Part shown: positions 49,361-58,278 of the stretch, piece after piece
Numbering within the stretch: position 1 is the first letter of the stretch
How the letters are laid out: the number at the start of each line of letters is the position of its first letter
DNA from: Actinoplanes xinjiangensis
GTDB taxonomy: Bacteria > Actinomycetota > Actinomycetes > Mycobacteriales > Micromonosporaceae
Assembly (NCBI RefSeq): GCF_003148685.1
Contig: NZ_QGGR01000033.1
Span: 1 to 64,000, forward strand
Length of the DNA stretch: 64,000 nucleotides
Direction of reading: 5' to 3'
Notes under the pieces: model-generated
Database searches by the model: none
The model's input: the letters and a program-made list of their open reading frames with translations, nothing else
Told to the model about the DNA's origin: nothing
Translations under genes and position numbers: made by a program

Positions 49361-51361
49361 ATGACGTACCGCGGATCGCTGGCCCGGACCGGCATGTTCG
49401 CGGTCGCGTACCTGATCGCGGTCTGGGCGGGCCGTCTCACCGTGATGGACGACACCAACCTCAGTATGGTGTGGCCCGCCGCGGGGATCGCGGCCGTCTG
49501 GTTCTGCGCCCAGCGCAAGGCCCCGGCCCGCTGGGCCGACGTCGCCGCGCTCGCCGCGATCACCCTGGTGGTGAACACGGCGACCGGCGCGACCGTCGGC
49601 CTGGCGATGGTGTTCGTCGTCGCGAACCTGGTCCAGGTCGCCGTCCTCGTGCTGCTGCTCGCCCGCTGGCGGCCGGGCCTGGGGCCGCTGTCCGGTCTGC
49701 GGAACACCCGTGATCTGTGGGCGCTGCTGGCCGCCGGGATCACCGCGACCGTGGCCGGTGCCGTGGCCGGGCCGATCGGGGTGTGGCTGCTCACCGGCCG
49801 GCACTCGTGGCCGGCCACACTGGTCTGGCTGTCCCGCAACACCGCGAGCATCCTGCTGATCGGTGCGGCCGGGCTGTGCGTCGTGCCGGCGATCCGGCGG
49901 TTCCGGCAGCGGTACGGCGCCCTGCGCGACTGGTGGCGCGCCACCCCGCGGGCTCGCCTGATCGAGTACGGCGCCCTGGTGCTGATCTCCGCCGCCGCCT
50001 ACCTGACCGGTTTCGCCTACAGCCGGGGCCTGCCGATCGCGTTCGCCCTGATCGCCGTGACGGTGTGGGCCGGTACCCGGTTCCCCACCCCGCTCGTGGT
50101 GCTGCACGACCTGGCCGCCGGGTCGATGGCGGTGCTCTTCACGCTGAACGGGGACGGGCCGTTCGCGGCGATCGGCGACCCGGCCACCCGGGCGTGCGTG
50201 GCGCAGCTGTACGTCGCGATCGTGGCCGTCGTCGGGCTCTCCCTGGCCCTGGGGCGGGCCGAGCGGACGGCGCTGATCACGGCACTGGCCGCCGAGCGGG
50301 AGCAGGCGTCGCAGCGGGCCGGACTGCTCCGGGCGATCATCGACTCGACCACCGACGGCCTGGCGGTGGTCGGCGCGGACCGGCGGGTGGTGCTCAGCAA
50401 CCCGGCCGCCGACGAGCTGCTCGGCGACGGCTCGGCCGGCGACTTCGAGGAGGTCTTCGCGCGGGCCCTGGCCGGGGAGGCGGTCCCGGAGACCGACGTG
50501 CTGATCCACCGGCCCGGCACCGCCCACGGGCGGATCGTCTGCGTCCGCACGGCCGCGCTGCGCGACCCGGACGGCGCCCGCCGCGTGGTGCTTCTGTTCC
50601 ATGACGTCACCACCGAACGCCGGCACCGCGACGAGCTGGCCGGGTTCGCCGGCGTGGTCGCCCACGACCTGCTCAACCCGGTGACCGCGGTCGAGGGCTG
50701 GACCGAGACGGCCGCCGAGGCGATCGAAGGGTTCCCCGGGACCCCGGGGACCGGGCTGGCGCTGGACGCGCTGGGCCGGGTGCAACGGGCCGCCGGGCGG
50801 ATGCGGTCGCTGATCGCCGGGCTGCTCGCCTACACCACGGCCCGGGACGCCACGGTCGCGGCGGTATCTGTCGACCTGGGGCAGATGGTCTCCGAGGTGA
50901 CCGTGGCCCGGCTCGACGCGGCGATCGCGGCCGGGTCGCCGGCGCCCCGGTTCACGGTGGGCGACCTGCCGCCGGTGCTGGCCGATCCGGTGCTGCTGCG
51001 CCAGTTGCTCGACAATCTGATCGGCAACGCGATCAAGTACACCGCCCGGGACGTCACACCGGCGCTGACCGTGACGGGGCACCGGGACGGCGACATGGTG
51101 CTGGTGTGTGTCGCGGACAACGGCATCGGCATCCCGGCCGGGCAGCACGACGAGATCTTCGGCGACTTCCGCCGGGCGCACGCCACGCTCGGGTACGCCG
51201 GGACCGGGCTCGGCCTGGGCATCTGCCGGCGGATCGTGGAACGGCACGGCGGGACGATCACCGCGACCGACAACCCGGGCGGCGGATCGCGGTTCGAGTT
51301 CTCCGTGCCGGCCGCCGGCCCCGCCCGTCAACCCGTCCCCGATTCCGCTCAGCTCCGGTGA
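49361..51361 (+). CDS. MASE1-PAS histidine kinase
   Basis: 666 residues. The first 310 residues form a MASE1-like sensor with about eight helices (SMVWPAAGIAAVWFCAQRKA near the start). A PAS domain (about 320-430, IIDSTTDGLAVVGADRRVVL) precedes the kinase. The H box is FAGVVAHDLLNPVTAVEGW and the ATPase has NLIGNAIKYT, DNGIGIP and GTGLGLGIC. The signal is unknown and no regulator is adjacent. The next gene, another kinase, starts within about 20 bases. It is paralogous to the inverted kinase gene ending at 53180. Confidence 0.92.
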   Translation: MTYRGSLARTGMFAVAYLIAVWAGRLTVMDDTNLSMVWPAAGIAAVWFCAQRKAPARWADVAALAAITLVVNTATGATVGLAMVFVVANLVQVAVLVLLLARWRPGLGPLSGLRNTRDLWALLAAGITATVAGAVAGPIGVWLLTGRHSWPATLVWLSRNTASILLIGAAGLCVVPAIRRFRQRYGALRDWWRATPRARLIEYGALVLISAAAYLTGFAYSRGLPIAFALIAVTVWAGTRFPTPLVVLHDLAAGSMAVLFTLNGDGPFAAIGDPATRACVAQLYVAIVAVVGLSLALGRAERTALITALAAEREQASQRAGLLRAIIDSTTDGLAVVGADRRVVLSNPAADELLGDGSAGDFEEVFARALAGEAVPETDVLIHRPGTAHGRIVCVRTAALRDPDGARRVVLLFHDVTTERRHRDELAGFAGVVAHDLLNPVTAVEGWTETAAEAIEGFPGTPGTGLALDALGRVQRAAGRMRSLIAGLLAYTTARDATVAAVSVDLGQMVSEVTVARLDAAIAAGSPAPRFTVGDLPPVLADPVLLRQLLDNLIGNAIKYTARDVTPALTVTGHRDGDMVLVCVADNGIGIPAGQHDEIFGDFRRAHATLGYAGTGLGLGICRRIVERHGGTITATDNPGGGSRFEFSVPAAGPARQPVPDSAQLR

Positions 51362-51381
51362 CCGTCCGCCGAAAGGTAGTC

Positions 51382-52584
51382 GTGCAGCACAATCCCCCGG
51401 ACGAGGGCGAGCGGGCGAGATTGTCCGCCGTCCGGTCGTACGAGGTGCTCGACCGGCCCCGGCCGACTGCTCTCGACGATCTGACCCGGCTGGCCGCGTC
51501 GATGTTCGACACTCCGATGGCGGCCGTCTCCCTGATCGACCGGGACCGGCAGTGGTTCGCCGGCAGCCACGGCCTCGCCGACGCGCAGACCCCTCTCGAC
51601 GTGTCGTTCTGCCGGCACGTCATCCCGGCCGGGCGGCCGCTGATCGTTCCGGACGCCACCCTCGACAGCCGCTTCTCCGGCCTGCCGAACGTGACCGGCA
51701 ACCCCAACATCCGGTTCTACGCCGGTGCCCCGATCGTCGACGAGGACGGGTACACGCTCGGAGCCATGTGCGTCATCGACGACCGGCCCCGCGAGGTGGA
51801 CGACAAACAGGTCCGCAACCTGGTCACCTTCGCCGGGCAGGCGGCCGTGCACCTGACCGCGCTCCGCAACCGGCTGCGGATGGCCGACCTCGGCGACGAG
51901 CTGGCCCGCGCCGTGGAACGCGAGGACGACCTGGTCGCCACGATCACCCACGAGCTGCGTACGCCGGTCGCGTCCATCCAGGGTTATCTGGAGATCCTCG
52001 GCGACCAGGAGGATCTGGCGCCCTACCGGCGGCTGATCGAGCCGATCCACCGCAACGGCGAACGTCTCGTGTCGATGGTCGACCACCTGCTCGCCGGCAC
52101 CCGGCCGGCGGAGGCACCGCTGCCCGCCCCGGTCGGGCCGGTGGCCCTGGACACCGTGGTCGCGGCGGCGGTCGCCGGATGCCGTCCGCTCGTCGCGTTG
52201 CGCGCGGAGACCGTACTCATGCGATGTGACGCCGAGGTGCCGGTCCGCGCCGATCTCTCCCGCCTGGCGCACGCCCTCGGGCAGTTGATGCGCAACGCGC
52301 TGCTCTTCACCCCGGCCGACCGTCCTATCTCGATCACCACCGGTGTCGCACCACGCCCGTTCGTGGAGATCGCCGACGACGGCATCGGCATCCCGCCCGA
52401 GGAGCTGCCGTACGTCTTCGATCGTTTCTATCGCGGCCGGTACGCCCGTGAACAGGCGATTCCCGGCGTCGGGCTGGGCCTGACGATCGCCCGCAACATC
52501 ATCGCGGCACACCACGGAACGGTGACCGTGGACAGCAGCGGCGCCGGGACCACCGCCCGCGTCACCCTGCCGGCCGTCGCGTAG
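51382..52584 (+). CDS. Soluble GAF-domain histidine kinase
   Basis: About 400 residues from GTG 51382, which has GAAAGG with a five-base spacer. GTG 51358, overlapping the preceding stop, is the alternative. A GAF domain (about 20-165) carries the RQWFAGSHGL and DVSFCRHVI blocks common in GAF kinases. HisKA has TITHELRTPVASIQGY and the ATPase has LMRNALLFT, DDGIGIP and GVGLGLTIA. There is no membrane segment. Position suggests co-expression with the upstream MASE1 kinase, so the pair may form a heteromeric sensor (inference). Confidence 0.9.
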   Translation: MQHNPPDEGERARLSAVRSYEVLDRPRPTALDDLTRLAASMFDTPMAAVSLIDRDRQWFAGSHGLADAQTPLDVSFCRHVIPAGRPLIVPDATLDSRFSGLPNVTGNPNIRFYAGAPIVDEDGYTLGAMCVIDDRPREVDDKQVRNLVTFAGQAAVHLTALRNRLRMADLGDELARAVEREDDLVATITHELRTPVASIQGYLEILGDQEDLAPYRRLIEPIHRNGERLVSMVDHLLAGTRPAEAPLPAPVGPVALDTVVAAAVAGCRPLVALRAETVLMRCDAEVPVRADLSRLAHALGQLMRNALLFTPADRPISITTGVAPRPFVEIADDGIGIPPEELPYVFDRFYRGRYAREQAIPGVGLGLTIARNIIAAHHGTVTVDSSGAGTTARVTLPAVA

Positions 52585-52588
52585 GCCC

Positions 52589-52594
52589 TAGGGT
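52589..52594 (+). promoter_or_regulatory. TAGGGT -10 element, leaderless-type
   Basis: TAGGGT lies six bases before the ATG at 52601, only a few bases after the kinase stop. The spacing suits a leaderless transcript separate from the kinase pair; GAGGGA between them could alternatively be a very close binding site. Confidence 0.4.
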
Positions 52595-52600
52595 GAGGGA

Positions 52601-53179
52601 ATGGAGCAGCCCGACGCGATGCTTGTCGACGACATCGTGGCGGTGATCATCCGGCGGCTGGCCGACCAGCAGCGGGTGGTGCCGGAGTACATCGTGCGCG
52701 ACGCGATCAAGGCCGCCCTGCGCCGCCGGTCCGATGACGGCGGACCGGTTCCGGCGGACATCGCCGAGGAACTGATCGACGGGTTCTGTTCCGGCGTCAC
52801 GGCGGTCGAGGACGACTCGGCGACCATGCCCGCGGTGCTCAGCGGCGACGAGACCGGCCGGCTGATGACCGCGCTCGGGCTGGCCGTGCACGTGGCCGCG
52901 TTCAACCTGGACCGGGACCGCCTGCACGTCGCGCAGATCCTCAACGGTGCGGCGGCCGCCCTCGTCGCGCTGGGGGCGGCGGCCCGGGCGGCGTACGCCG
53001 ACGGCACCTCCGCGGTGCTGCTCTCCCCGGCGACCCTGCGGACCGCACGGACCACCGTGATCGGTGTCCTCCAGGGCCTCCAGGATCGCGGCTGGCAGGC
53101 CCGGCACCTCGATCAGGCGGGCACCGCCGCGCTGTTCGGCGGTGTGCTCGAGATGCTCGGCGCGGTCCCGCCGACCTGA
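52601..53179 (+). CDS. Hypothetical helical protein between sensor kinases
   Basis: 192 residues, soluble and mostly helical; no family recognised. Distinct segments are VDDIVAVIIRRLADQQRVVP, IRDAI-like IVRDAIKAALRRR, GRLMTALGLAVHVAAFNLDR and TVIGVLQGLQDRGWQARHLD. The acidic start and amphipathic helices would suit a kinase partner or adaptor, but this is inference from location only. Its stop abuts the stop of the convergent MASE1 kinase, with no space between. Confidence 0.7.
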   Translation: MEQPDAMLVDDIVAVIIRRLADQQRVVPEYIVRDAIKAALRRRSDDGGPVPADIAEELIDGFCSGVTAVEDDSATMPAVLSGDETGRLMTALGLAVHVAAFNLDRDRLHVAQILNGAAAALVALGAAARAAYADGTSAVLLSPATLRTARTTVIGVLQGLQDRGWQARHLDQAGTAALFGGVLEMLGAVPPT

Positions 53180-55204
53180 TCAGCGGATCGGGGCGAGAGC
53201 GCGGGCGTACGCGGAGCGCCCCGCCGGCAGGGTGAACGACATCCGGGTGCCGGCGCCGTACGGGTTGGCGGTCGCCTCGATCGTCCCACCGTGCCGTTCC
53301 ACGATCCGCTTGCAGATCGCCAGCTCCAGCCCGTTGGCGTTGGTCGCGCCCTTCTCCCGGTGGAAGCTGGTGAACACCTCGTGCCGGAGGCCCGGCGGGA
53401 TGCCGAGGCTGTTGTCCAGGATGTCGATGCGCAGCAGCCCGTTCGGCGCCGGCTGGCAGGAGATCGCCAGGTACGGCGCGACTCCCGGCGCCATCATCCG
53501 CAGCGAGTTGTCGATCAGGTTCTCCAGCAGCTGCCGTAGCAGGACCGGGTCCGCCTCGACCGGATCGAGGCGGCCCACCTCGAAGTACGGCGGCGCCTCC
53601 CCGGCGTTCTCCGCCTGGTCGAGCCGGCTGTTGATCACGTCCCCGACGAGCAGGGCCATGTTGATCGTCGTCGGCATCAGCTTGCCGTCCCGCGCCGCGG
53701 TGTAGGACAGCAGCCCGTTGAGGAACGTGCGCATCCGGGCGGCGGCCCGCTGGATCCGCTGCACCCGCTCGGCCGGCCGGTACCCGGCCAGTTCCTGCTC
53801 CAGCACCTCGGCCCAGCCCTCGATCGTGGTGAGCGGGTTCAGCAGGTCGTGCGCGACCCGCCCGGCGAACGACATCAGTTCGTCGCGGTGCCGCCGGTCG
53901 GCGGTGACGTCGTGGAAGACCACCACCACGTGGTACGGACCGGTGCCGAGCGCGAGGCGGGCCGCGTTGAACCGGACCACCCGCCCCTCCGGCACCGCGG
54001 AGTTGCGCACCAGGACGTCCATCGGCGCGACGTCCTGCCCGGCCAGGACCCGGACGTGCGGGAGCTCGTCGTCGGACAGCGGGGAGCCGTCCGGCTGGAA
54101 GAACCCGTGGTCGGTACCGAGCGCCGCCCCGCCGGTGACCGCCGGGACCGAGCCCAGCAGCCGGCCGGCGGCCGGGTTGCGCAGCACGAGACGGCCGGTG
54201 TGGTCGAGGATGGCGAGTCCCTCGGTCATCGAGTTGACCACCGTGGTCATCATGGTGGCCTTGTCGGTGGCCTCCTGCTCGGAGACCTGGAGGCGCTGGA
54301 TCAGGGTGTCGCGTTCGTCGCGGCTGATCGCGAGGGCGAGACCGACGCAGGCGAGGATGCCGGCGTAGAGCTGGATCAGCACGGCCCGCAGTTCGACGTC
54401 GGCGACCACGGCGTACGGGCCGTGGCCGCCCACCGTCCAGAGCAGCGCCGCGCAGTCGAAGACGGCCACGTGCAGGACCACGACCAGGCTGGGGAGCCGG
54501 AGGGCCGCCCACACGGTCAGCGGAATCAGGACGAACCCGATCGGCAGCTCCGCCTGGATGCTGAACACCGCCCAGTAGGCGCCGGCCGAGACGGCGAAGA
54601 CGGCCAGGGCCTCCGGACCGTGCCGGGACCACGTTCTGCCCCGCTGGTCTCCCCCGAGGCCGGCGAGCAACCGGACGGCCGTGCCGAACACCACGACGGA
54701 GACCGCGTCCCGGAGGAACAGGGCGGTCACGCCGGTGATCATGAACGTCCGCTCGCCGCCGAGCAGGAGGTCTCCGGCGATCCGCAGCACGTTGGCGGCC
54801 AGCGAGGCGACGCCGGCGCAGAGCAGCAGGTCCCACAGGTCGGTCAGCCGCGACAGCCACCGGCCGCCGTCGGCGGGGGGCCGCGGTCCGGGCTGCCGGC
54901 GGGCCACCGCGAACACGAAGGCCACCGCACCGAGCATCGCCGCCAGGCCTTCCAGCAGGGCGATGCCGACGGGGGTGCCGGTGACGGCGAGGCCGCCCGC
55001 GGTGAACAGTCCGATGGCCCCGGTCACCGGCCACCGCCGGCGGGACTCCCCGCTCACCAGCAGCCACATCGCCGCGATACCGAACGCGGGCCAGATCATC
55101 GGCTCGCCGGGGTCCCCGAGCGTCGTCCCGGCGCAGGCCAGGACGGCGATCAGCTGAAGGGCCCCATACCCGACAACAGCCGGTACGGCCATCGGAAGTC
55201 TCAT
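53180..55204 (-). CDS. MASE1-like PAS histidine kinase, paralogue of the gene at 49361
   Basis: 674 residues. About eight N-terminal helices (PMIWPAFGIAAMWLLVSGES) make a MASE1-like sensor. A PAS domain (about 325-440) contains VVNSMTEGLAILDHTGRLVL. The H box FAGRVAHDLLNPLTTIEGW and ATPase (NLIDNSLRMM, DNSLGIP, ANGLELAIC) follow the same plan as the kinase at 49361. The ATPase G1 box has DNSLG in place of DxGxG and the G2 box has NGLELA in place of GLGLA, so ATP handling may be altered. It faces the hypothetical gene. Confidence 0.9.
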   Translation of the reverse strand: MRLPMAVPAVVGYGALQLIAVLACAGTTLGDPGEPMIWPAFGIAAMWLLVSGESRRRWPVTGAIGLFTAGGLAVTGTPVGIALLEGLAAMLGAVAFVFAVARRQPGPRPPADGGRWLSRLTDLWDLLLCAGVASLAANVLRIAGDLLLGGERTFMITGVTALFLRDAVSVVVFGTAVRLLAGLGGDQRGRTWSRHGPEALAVFAVSAGAYWAVFSIQAELPIGFVLIPLTVWAALRLPSLVVVLHVAVFDCAALLWTVGGHGPYAVVADVELRAVLIQLYAGILACVGLALAISRDERDTLIQRLQVSEQEATDKATMMTTVVNSMTEGLAILDHTGRLVLRNPAAGRLLGSVPAVTGGAALGTDHGFFQPDGSPLSDDELPHVRVLAGQDVAPMDVLVRNSAVPEGRVVRFNAARLALGTGPYHVVVVFHDVTADRRHRDELMSFAGRVAHDLLNPLTTIEGWAEVLEQELAGYRPAERVQRIQRAAARMRTFLNGLLSYTAARDGKLMPTTINMALLVGDVINSRLDQAENAGEAPPYFEVGRLDPVEADPVLLRQLLENLIDNSLRMMAPGVAPYLAISCQPAPNGLLRIDILDNSLGIPPGLRHEVFTSFHREKGATNANGLELAICKRIVERHGGTIEATANPYGAGTRMSFTLPAGRSAYARALAPIR

Positions 55205-55394
55205 CGGCTCGCCTCGTATCGGGATGTGACCCTTTCACCTCTTGTCGGCATGTTCGCGACATCCCTTAGCCGGAGATATATACAATTCGATATCTAGTTG
55301 TTAACGAGCTTCATGAATACTCTCAGCTCGAAGCTGCCGAACGATGAGCATCTATCCCTGTGCTCGCCGCCGGCAGGCGCGAGAGAGGAAGATC

Positions 55395-56564
55395 ATGGCG
55401 ATTCGACGCAGCAGTGGCCGCATCCTGGCCGCAGGTCTGTTCGCACTGGCGACGGCGGTCGTCGCGACGGGAACCCCGGTCGCGGCCGCGCCCGTCACCG
55501 GCCAGATCCGGCTCGCCGGCACCGCGGACGCGATTCCCGGGAGCTACATCGTCGTCCTGAAGTCCGGTGCCCAGGAGGCCGGGCTCACCAGGGCGTACGG
55601 CGGCGCGGTCAAGCGCAGTTTCGGCAAGGCGCTCAACGGCTACGAGGCCACCCTCACCGAGGCGCAGGCCAAGAGGCTGGCGGCCAACAGCAAGGTCGAG
55701 TACGTCGAGCAGAACCAGGAGATCACGCTGGCCGCGACGCAGACCAACGCGACCTGGGGCATCGACCGCATCGACCAGCGGGCGCGGCCGCTCAGCACCA
55801 CCTACACCTACCCCGTCACCGCCTCCAACGTCACGGCGTACATCATCGACACCGGCATCCTCTACAGCCACAGCCAGTTCGGCGGGCGGGCCACGGCCGG
55901 CTACGACGCCGTCGGCAGCGGCGCGGTCGACTGCAACGGACACGGCACCCACGTGGCCGGCACCGTCGGCGGATCCACGTACGGCGTGGCCAAGGCCGTC
56001 CGCCTCGTCGGCGTCCGGGTGCTCAACTGCTCCGGCTCCGGCACCACGGCCGGCGTCATCGCGGGCGTCAACTGGGTGACCAACAACGCGGTCAAGCCGG
56101 CGGTCGCCAACATGAGCCTCGGCGGCGGCGCCAGCACCTCCATCGACACGGCCGTCCGCAACTCGATCGCGTCCGGTGTCACGTACGCGGTCGCGGCCGG
56201 CAACTCGAACGCGAACGCCGCGAACTACTCGCCGGCCCGCGTCGCCACCGCCATCACGGTCGGCTCCACCACCAACACCGACGCGCGGTCCAGCTTCTCC
56301 AACTACGGCAGCACGCTGGACATCTTCGCGCCCGGCTCGTCGATCACCTCGGCGTGGTACACCAGCAGCAGTGCCACCAACACGATCAGCGGCACCTCGA
56401 TGGCGTCCCCGCACGTCGCCGGTGCGGCCGCCCTGGTCCTGTCCCGCAACCCGAGCTACACCCCCGCCCAGGTCACCTCGGCCCTCACCACCAACGCCAC
56501 CACCGGCGTGGTCACCAACCCCGGCTCCGGATCCCCGAACCGGCTGCTCTTCGTGGTCCAGTAA
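55395..56564 (+). CDS. Secreted subtilisin-like (S8) serine protease
   Basis: 389 residues from ATG 55395 with GAGAGGAAG upstream. Signal peptide about 1-32 (ending PVAAA). An inhibitor I9 propeptide (about 45-110, IPGSYIVVLKSGAQEAGL) is followed by the catalytic domain with the triad in TAYIIDTGIL (Asp), GHGTHVAGT (His) and SGTSMASPHVAG (Ser). AVAAGNSNANA has the oxyanion asparagine. Cysteines in VDCNGHG and VLNCSGSG may pair. There is no C-terminal extra domain. This is the common actinobacterial exported protease. An AT-rich upstream region holds its promoter, and a strong terminator follows. Confidence 0.95.
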   Translation: MAIRRSSGRILAAGLFALATAVVATGTPVAAAPVTGQIRLAGTADAIPGSYIVVLKSGAQEAGLTRAYGGAVKRSFGKALNGYEATLTEAQAKRLAANSKVEYVEQNQEITLAATQTNATWGIDRIDQRARPLSTTYTYPVTASNVTAYIIDTGILYSHSQFGGRATAGYDAVGSGAVDCNGHGTHVAGTVGGSTYGVAKAVRLVGVRVLNCSGSGTTAGVIAGVNWVTNNAVKPAVANMSLGGGASTSIDTAVRNSIASGVTYAVAAGNSNANAANYSPARVATAITVGSTTNTDARSSFSNYGSTLDIFAPGSSITSAWYTSSSATNTISGTSMASPHVAGAAALVLSRNPSYTPAQVTSALTTNATTGVVTNPGSGSPNRLLFVVQ

Positions 56565-56576
56565 CTCTCACCGGCG

Positions 56577-56616
56577 AACGGCCGGGGTCCTGACGACGAG
56601 GCACCCCGGCCGTTTG
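56577..56616 (+). terminator. Intrinsic terminator of the protease gene
   Basis: A perfect 12-bp inverted repeat (AACGGCCGGGGT at 56577-56588, complement at 56603-56614) with a 14-base loop is followed by TTTGTG. It starts 13 bp after the stop codon. Confidence 0.8.
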
Positions 56617-56680
56617 TGACAGTGATGATGCCCTCGCTCCCACCAGGACTTATGGCCCCTCCACATGGGTTCTACTGGAG

Positions 56681-58051
56681 GTGACGAGGAGCGTGATCGA
56701 CATGATCGGACAGGCACGGCACCGGGTCGTCGTGATCGGAGCGGGCTTCGGCGGCAAGTACGCCGCCAAGGCGCTGCGCAAGGCCCCGGCCGACGTCACC
56801 GTCATCAACGGCACCAACCACCACGTGTTCGAACCCCTCATCTACCAGGTCGCCACCGGTGTCCTCTCCCCCGGCGAGGTCGCCACCCCGGTGCGGGAGC
56901 TGTTCCGCGGGCAGCCGAACACCGACGTACTGCTCGGCTGGGTGACCGATGTGGACACCGAGAGCCGTACCGTCACCGCCACCGCGCCCGGCGGACTGCC
57001 CTACCAGGTGCCCTACGACACCCTGATCGTCGCGGCCGGGACCGCCCAGTCGTACTTCGGCAACGACCGGTTCGCCGAGCACACCCTCAGCCTGAAGAGC
57101 ATCGACGACGCGGTCGAGCTGCGGTCACGCATCCTCACCGCCTTCGAGATGGCCGAGATCGCCACCGACCCGGCCGAGCAGGCCCGCCTGCTCACCTTCG
57201 CCATCGTCGGGGCCGGGCCGACCGGCGTCGAACTGGCCGGGCAGATCGCCGAGATCGCCCACCGCACCCTCCCCGGCGAGTACCGGCGCATCGACCCGGC
57301 GCAGGCCCGCATCGTCCTGATCGACGCCGCCGACCGCGTCCTGCCCGCCTTCAGCCCCGGTTCGTCCGCAGCCGCCGCCCGCCGGCTCCGCGACCTGGGC
57401 GTCGAGGTCCGGGTCGGCACACTGGTCACCGACGTCGACGCGGGCGGCGTCCAGATCAGCGTCGACGGTGGCGCCCCCGAGCGGATCGACGCGATCACCA
57501 GGGTGTGGAGCGCCGGGGTGGCCGCCGCGCCGCTCGCCGCCCGCATCGCCGCGGCCACCGGTGCGCCCACCGACCGGTCCGGCCGGATCCTGGTCGAGCC
57601 CGACCTGACCGTGCCCGGCCATCCGGAGATCTTCGTGGTCGGCGACCTGATGAGCCTCGACGGCCTGCCCGGCGTCGCGCAGGTCTCCATCCAGGGCGGC
57701 GGCTACACCGGGCGGGTCATCCGGCGCCGGCTCACCGGGAAGCCGGCCGGCAAGCCGTTCCACTACTTCGACAAGGGCAACATCGCGACGGTGTCCCGGT
57801 TCTCCGCGGTCGCCGACCTTCGAGGGGTACGCCTCAGCGGGCTCGCCGGCTGGCTGCTCTGGCTCGGCGTCCACTGGGCCTACCTGCCGCGCGGCCGCAA
57901 CCGGGCGAGTTCCCTGATCCGCTGGGCGGTCACCTTCCTCGGCCGGAGCCGCCCGGAACGCGCGGTCACCGCCCGCCAGGCCGGCCTCCCGTCACCCGCC
58001 CCCGCCGACCCGCTCCGCGAGCCCGCCCCAGCCGCCGCCCCACACAGCTGA
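56681..58051 (+). CDS. ndh: Type II NADH dehydrogenase (NDH-2-like)
   Basis: Up to 456 residues. VVVIGAGFGGKYAAKAL binds FAD and FAIVGAGPTGVELAGQIAEI binds NAD(P)H. FVVGDLMSLDGLPGVAQVSI is the second FAD block with the GD motif. NDH-2 feeds electrons from NADH to quinone without pumping protons. The C-terminal hydrophobic stretch LAGWLLWLGVHWAYLP anchors it to the inner membrane face. Start choices are GTG 56681, GTG 56693 (GGAGG 11 bases upstream) or ATG 56702 (GAGGAG ten bases upstream); the last two look best. It ends 10 bp before the flanking arm of repeat array E. Confidence 0.9.
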   Translation: MTRSVIDMIGQARHRVVVIGAGFGGKYAAKALRKAPADVTVINGTNHHVFEPLIYQVATGVLSPGEVATPVRELFRGQPNTDVLLGWVTDVDTESRTVTATAPGGLPYQVPYDTLIVAAGTAQSYFGNDRFAEHTLSLKSIDDAVELRSRILTAFEMAEIATDPAEQARLLTFAIVGAGPTGVELAGQIAEIAHRTLPGEYRRIDPAQARIVLIDAADRVLPAFSPGSSAAAARRLRDLGVEVRVGTLVTDVDAGGVQISVDGGAPERIDAITRVWSAGVAAAPLAARIAAATGAPTDRSGRILVEPDLTVPGHPEIFVVGDLMSLDGLPGVAQVSIQGGGYTGRVIRRRLTGKPAGKPFHYFDKGNIATVSRFSAVADLRGVRLSGLAGWLLWLGVHWAYLPRGRNRASSLIRWAVTFLGRSRPERAVTARQAGLPSPAPADPLREPAPAAAPHS

Positions 58052-58061
58052 CCCGCCCCCG

Positions 58062-58278
58062 GCTGGTCACCGTCACCCCCGGCTGGCTCCCACCGCTGTC
58101 TCAGACGCCCCGAGACAGCGGTGACAACCAGCCACCACCACCCGGCTGGCTCCCACCGACCTCTCGGACGCCCCGAGACAGCGGTGACAACCAGCCACCA
58201 CCACCCGGCTGGTTACCAGCGACGTCTCGGGGGTTCTGAGACAGCGGTGGGAGCCAGCCGGGGGTGACGGTGACCAGC
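58062..58278. repeat. Palindromic repeat array E, three units inside a perfect 41-bp inverted repeat
   Basis: Units at 58081-58133, 58144-58196 and 58207-58259, each 63 bp apart. The outermost 41 bases (58062-58102 and 58238-58278) are perfect reverse complements, extending 19 bp beyond the units (GCTGGTCACCGTCACCCCC on the left). The whole 217-bp element can fold as one large stem with nested hairpins. It lies between NDH-2 and a response regulator, both on the plus strand. Confidence 0.95.

Noticed and set aside
49250..51331. Minus-strand frame of 693 codons
   Set aside because: Antisense to the MASE1 kinase, whose domains are all in the plus frame.
49361..55204. Defence-system island
   Set aside because: The unknown 192-residue protein sits among signalling kinases; no nuclease, NTPase or toxin-like motif is present.
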